Assembly: GCA_013180625.2 (NCBI GenBank) | Contig: SNVD02009519.1 | Coordinates: 496,001 to 560,000 of the forward strand | DNA length: 64,000 nt | Direction of reading: 5' to 3' | From: Boswellia sacra | Lineage: Eukaryota > Streptophyta > Magnoliopsida > Sapindales > Burseraceae | In this document: positions 60,601 through 64,000 of the stretch, in pieces | Numbering within the stretch: position 1 is the stretch's first letter | How the letters are laid out: every line of letters begins with the position of its first letter | Notes under the pieces: model-generated | What the model was told of the DNA's origin: nothing | Databases searched by the model: none | The model's input: the letters and a program-made list of their open reading frames with translations, nothing else | Translations under genes and position numbers: made by a program

Positions 60601-60740
60601 CAATTTAACGGAAACTGTCACAGAAGGGTGGTCAATAATGCATTTTTAAAACATAAGGGGTGCCCTTTGATTAAAAAGTGAAAACAGTGAATCCACGTGT
60701 AATGAGCCATAAACCTGGGGGTGGTCTATGTGATTTGCCC
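60601..60740. repeat. right terminal inverted repeat of the Mutator-like element
   Basis: Intact 140-bp copy, uninterrupted, matching the split left copy. It starts CAATTTAACGGAAACTGTC and ends TGATTTGCCC, directly followed by the target duplication. Confidence 0.92.
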
Positions 60741-60750
60741 GAATAAATAT
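60741..60750. repeat. right target-site duplication of the Mutator-like element
   Basis: GAATAAATAT, identical to 55252-55261. Confidence 0.93.
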
Positions 60751-62105
60751 CCCTACAATATATAGATATTGTTATTGCACAAAGTTATCATTTCCGCAGT
60801 CTAGACCTGCAGTCCTCTCGTGCAAGTTTCTCTCTCTTTGAAAATCATCTCGTTACTTGCAGCTGCTCGACAGAATGCTGCCGGTCTTCTTTGTATTTTG
60901 TTTTGCTAATCATTTAGGGGCCTTGTTCCTTGAGTCTTCATTTTGTCGTACGCTGCTACAAGTCTTCTAATTCTTCTTTCTAAAAGTTATATATATAATT
61001 AAAGCGGTGGAAGTAGAATTGAAGTTATAGGGAGTGGAGTTATGTAAAAAATTTTATTTATAAATTAATTCAAAAAATATATCAAAAAAAATCATAAAAT
61101 TATTAATTTTAATAACATATTCAAAATACAAGAATTATATTAAAATTGTTTATAAGATACTCACGAGTACTTGTACTTCAGTTAGAAACTCATTGCAAAT
61201 CATTTGATAGGAAATCTATTTAAACTATTTTTCTATTTATTTAATATTATGATAGTAATTATTACTCTAATATAAAACTTATTTATATAACAAGTTCTTA
61301 TTTAATTAGGAAATATTAGTTTCTAATTTAAAGAATATTTAATTAATTGAATATAATGAAAACAAAAAATTTATGGACCATATTAATTATATTTTTATAT
61401 GAATTTAGTTATATAAAATATTTGGGAATGTCAAAATAGTAAAGCTTAATACATAATATGTATTATCTATTTTATATAATATTTATAAGAAAATTTAGTT
61501 TTTATTTTATCTTGACGGGGATCGAGCCCCCTTGGGCCTTCGTTACGGTCCGGCCCATATCTATTATACAGACGGTATATATATGAAATTAGCTTGTTCG
61601 CATCTTGCGTGTTACGTTATATGTTTACAGCCAGCTATAATCGATCAACGCGATCGCTCTCTTTTCTCACTCACTTTCGTGGATGTTCATGATTGAGGCA
61701 TGACATGACATGATTGCAAAGAAAGATTTAAATTAAGTTGGTCCTGGTCTTAGACATATTTATTTATTCATGTTCCATTTTTTTGGAATCTGGTTTAATT
61801 GGAATTCTCACATGTACGTCCACTATTATTTGCTTAATTTTATTACTGAAAACCGAAAAGCCCTGAAAAATTTTGCTTTTTAATAAAACGATTTCGTAAT
61901 CATGATCTTATTTAAACTGCAGTAATTTTGTATATTATAAAATTTCGCACACGTACTTATAACACAACTGTTATTTACGTGGTAATTTTGTTATACTAAA
62001 TCTCGTGATGGTGGTGTATGGGCCGTGTAGTGTGGGACTGTCGATTGTCAAGAGAGGCGATTGATGAGAGGGTGAAGTGCGTAGTGATAGTATAAAAGGG
62101 CTTGC
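60751..62105. other. spacer upstream of the U5 snRNA gene
   Basis: AT-rich, with a short GC-rich patch at about 61515-61560 (GGGCC/GGCCCA words). No gene. A reverse USE-like octamer (GTCCCACA on the minus strand, 62031-62038) has no RNA gene downstream of it. Confidence 0.45.
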
Positions 62106-62116
62106 ATCCCACATCG
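62106..62116 (+). promoter_or_regulatory. upstream sequence element (USE) of the U5 snRNA gene
   Basis: ATCCCACATCG is an exact match to the plant snRNA USE consensus RTCCCACATCG. It ends 34 bp before the TATA box at 62151, the spacing known for Pol II snRNA genes (Pol III genes such as U6 have about ten bases less). Confidence 0.92.
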
Positions 62117-62150
62117 AGGAGAAGAAACAAGCAGCAGCGAAACACATGAC

Positions 62151-62158
62151 TATATAAA
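62151..62158 (+). promoter_or_regulatory. TATA box of the U5 snRNA gene
   Basis: TATATAAA, 34 bp after the USE and about 37 bp before the predicted RNA start. Confidence 0.88.
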
Positions 62159-62187
62159 CAAACAACGCAAACCTGATAACCCCACGG

Positions 62188-62307
62188 AGCCGTGCGGTGA
62201 GCACAGAGCGAACTATTCTTTCGCCTTTTACTAAAGAATACCGTGTGCTCGCCGCTAAAAGCGGCATACGCCAATTTTTGGAGAGGTGTTCCTCAGCGGA
62301 CGCCTCT
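62188..62307 (+). ncRNA. U5: U5 spliceosomal snRNA
   Basis: The invariant U5 loop 1 is present (CGCCTTTTACTAAAGA, 62222-62237), which contacts exon ends during splicing. It is closed by TTCTTT/AAAGAA and by GAGCAC (62199-62204) pairing with GTGCTC (62245-62250). A small hairpin GCCGC-TAAAA-GCGGC (62251-62265) follows, then a consensus Sm site AATTTTTGG (62273-62281) and the 3' stem GAGGTGTTC (62283-62291) pairing with GGACGCCTC (62298-62306). The start is set at the A of AGCCGTG, as in plant U5; both ends are good to a few bases. The Pol II-type USE and TATA lie directly upstream, so the gene looks intact and functional. The RNA is the core of U5 snRNP in the tri-snRNP. Confidence 0.94.
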
Positions 62308-63374
62308 AACAACTACATTTTAAGGTTTAATCAATAAAAGGCAGGGCGATAGCCCCATTCGTTTTACAAGAACATTAATAATTAATAACGGGTGAAGTCG
62401 TAGACTCGAGTGAATCTCGTTACTCGGCTGGATTGCGAACGTGGCGTTGTTGGCTTCGTGTTAGCGGTGGCACGGATTAAAATCAATAAAGCCCAAAGCA
62501 TTGGTCTTTGAAGACCAGAATCAAACCCTAACTCTCCATAATTTTTTTCCCCTTTCCTGGTGTTCGAAAAAGAAACCATGATTCATTCACAATCTTATCT
62601 AAAATTTAAGTAAACCGGTATAATAATCAGTTGAGGATTATGGTGTGTATATATGTATACATCCGGACTCCCGTATTTTTTTTATATCGGATCATTTGCT
62701 TTCAACCGTCAAAGTCATCCAACGGTTCAAAGCAAATAAATTGCAAAAGAGAAAAAGAAACATAAATTAAAGCTCCATTAATTAACTGCTGTAACTCGGC
62801 AATAATTTCTCTCCTTATTTGTCGTAAAACTTTGCTCTTTGCTTCTCTCTTGAGTTTTTGTGAAAACTTTTAACTCTCCTTGTCACTTTTAATCACTCTC
62901 TCCTTCTTTCATTTTTCAATTCTCTCTTTCTTATCTCTCCAAATTTATATTTACATAAATTATTTCTTTTTTTCTTCACTTGAAAAAGAATCTCTGGCAA
63001 AAAAATAAAAATAAATTGAACCTATTCATATAAATAAATATTTTGCTGGAAAGCACAATTGTTGATGGAATTTTATTCTGGTTACCGTTTATTTTGTTAT
63101 CTTTTAAATACTTTTTAGCCTTGTTGATGGGTTAGCTTTCAATGTAAACCCAGATGAAGTTTCCAATGTTGATTTTTTTTATTGAATGATGGATGCGGGT
63201 TTCGAAAATGGAAATGCAAGCAGTGAACATTGATTGTGGTTTTTAAAATTTTAATGAGATAATTACAATTCCATGGATAGAAGGATATTAATTTTCTTAT
63301 GATGATGTGATAATTTATTACTGATTTTTAAAACTTTATGCATAAAATTCACTCGGCTCCCAAGACACGTTCTT
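62308..63374. other. U5 3' flank and spacer
   Basis: AT-rich with pyrimidine-rich tracts near 62810-62940. A 65-codon minus-strand frame (62382-62579) with a telo-box-like TTAGGGTTT is not recognised and has no partner exons. No other feature. Confidence 0.4.
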
Positions 63375-63640
63375 GGAGGGGCTCTGGCCCAGCCTTTTTT
63401 AGGCCAAGCCAGGTCCAAACAAGTCGGCCTGTCCAATTTATAATTTTAATAAATTTTTATTTTTTATTATCAAATACAGAAAACAATTAATAATAATTTG
63501 ACAAATAGAAAATTAATTTTATTATAAATTGAAGTAATTCACTACTAATAAATCATTTTATTTATTTATTTATTTTTGTTTCAATATACCGGCTTGCCAG
63601 CACATCAGGCTCACCAGGCCAGGCCGCGAGCCCAGCCTAC
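63375..63640. mobile_element. GGCC-rich-ended short element (same style as 46436-47300)
   Basis: GC-rich blocks (GGCCCAGCC, AGGCCAAGCCAGG; then TCACCAGGCCAGGCCGCGAG) flank an AT-rich core of about 150 bp. No coding. Ends are approximate and no target duplication was identified. Confidence 0.4.
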
Positions 63641-64000
63641 ACATACATACGTGTTGTTTCTCTTTCTCTTATGATTTATTTTTCTTTTCAAATCTATTCA
63701 AAAAGTCAAAGTGGTTGCATGCGTTTGTGTTCGATAAGACTCGCAGTCCTATTAGTAAATACTACTCATATGTGACCAAGAGTCAAAGTTACATCAAAGT
63801 GGTTATGGTGGTAATAATAAATGTTTAGGCTTGAAAATAAATGTGTCCGGCAGTGGGCCAGTGGGTTGCGTGTGCGAGGAGTGGACTGTAGTAAGAGACT
63901 AAGGGGACGGGGTGAAGGTGTTGTGCGGACTAGACTCACTCGCCACTGACAGAACAATTGTGGCACGTGACGTGGAAAGTGAACCCAATAAGAAATTTTG
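63641..64000. other. spacer at the right edge
   Basis: Nothing recognised. The sequence becomes G-rich on the plus strand from about 63848, which keeps a short minus-strand frame open without signature. Confidence 0.4.

Larger units (their letters stand above)
55262..60740. mobile_element. Mutator-like element (MULE), 5479 bp, transposase defective
   Basis: Terminal inverted repeats of 140 bp start GGGCAAAATCACATAGACCA (left) and GGGCAAATCACATAGACCAC (right, minus strand), and run to CAGTTTCCGTTAAATTG with roughly nine in ten bases matching. The left repeat is 55262-55394 plus 55815-55821 because a hAT-type MITE splits it; the right is 60601-60740. Perfect 10-bp target duplications flank the element. 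Inside, a mudrA-type transposase remnant on the minus strand (57536-59880) and a GRF zinc-finger gene on the plus strand (56261-56716) point towards each other. Stretches 56717-57535 and 59881-60600 are non-coding; the latter is presumably the transposase leader. Both genes carry lesions, so this copy is non-autonomous. Confidence 0.93.

Noticed and set aside
61990..62040. Reverse USE-like octamer plus TATAA on the minus strand, suggesting a divergent snRNA gene
   Set aside because: Only 8 of 11 USE bases match and the sequence below it contains no recognisable snRNA loop or Sm hairpin.
62382..62579. 65-codon minus-strand frame with a TTAGGGTTT motif
   Set aside because: No known domain, low complexity, and no downstream exons could be joined.

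Overview
The window is nuclear DNA from a flowering plant. The genes have GT-AG introns (plus one GC-AG intron), AT-rich intergenic DNA and plant-type promoters (site II/telo-box, USE/TATA), and their products match eudicot families. A rosid is likely; Citrus is only a guess from overall resemblance. There are no bacterial, organellar or viral genes. Eight protein-coding genes and one spliceosomal RNA gene can be supported; the other roughly 70 percent is AT-rich spacer and transposable-element debris.

Layout, left to right. Two dirigent-family genes lie in tandem on the minus strand (1408-2583, a long ESB1/DIR10-type protein, and 3856-4584, a short one). Next, on the plus strand, is the splicing factor SF3B3/SAP130 gene (5301-9977, three exons, 1212 aa). 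Two tandem minus-strand monoacylglycerol-lipase-like alpha/beta hydrolase genes follow (12373-14238, 300 aa; 15336-18212, 317 aa). Both have eight coding exons and an intron placed exactly after the ATG. Then come cytosolic ribosomal protein L35 (23135-24639), an intron-less EXO70H-type exocyst subunit (37191-39080), a five-exon pectate-lyase-like gene on the minus strand (39756-42268) and an intron-less KCS12-like 3-ketoacyl-CoA synthase (51927-53318). A U5 snRNA gene with a Pol II-type USE/TATA promoter is at 62188-62307.

The clearest mobile element is a 5.48 kb Mutator-like element at 55262-60740. It has 140-bp terminal inverted repeats and a perfect 10-bp target duplication. It carries a dead transposase (DDE core missing, several stops and frameshifts) and a convergent GRF zinc-finger gene with a single internal stop. 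A 412-bp hAT-type MITE with its own 8-bp target duplication has landed inside its left terminal repeat. Several MITE families, a 150-175 bp tandem array (26430-27000), a minisatellite (11279-11490), a long inverted repeat (30917-31475) and a degenerate repeat array (47888-48390) fill the spacers.

The genes do not form one pathway. Dirigent/ESB1 proteins, KCS and EXO70 touch on cell-wall, suberin and wax deposition and secretion. SF3B3 and U5 serve the spliceosome, and L35 serves translation. As recalled, the gene order matches Arabidopsis At3g55140-At3g55230 (pectate lyase, EXO70H1, RPL35, two MAGLs, SAP130, DIR). The KCS12-like, EXO70H and ESB1-like genes match the second Arabidopsis block At2g28630-At2g28670, so the window looks like an unduplicated ancestral arrangement.
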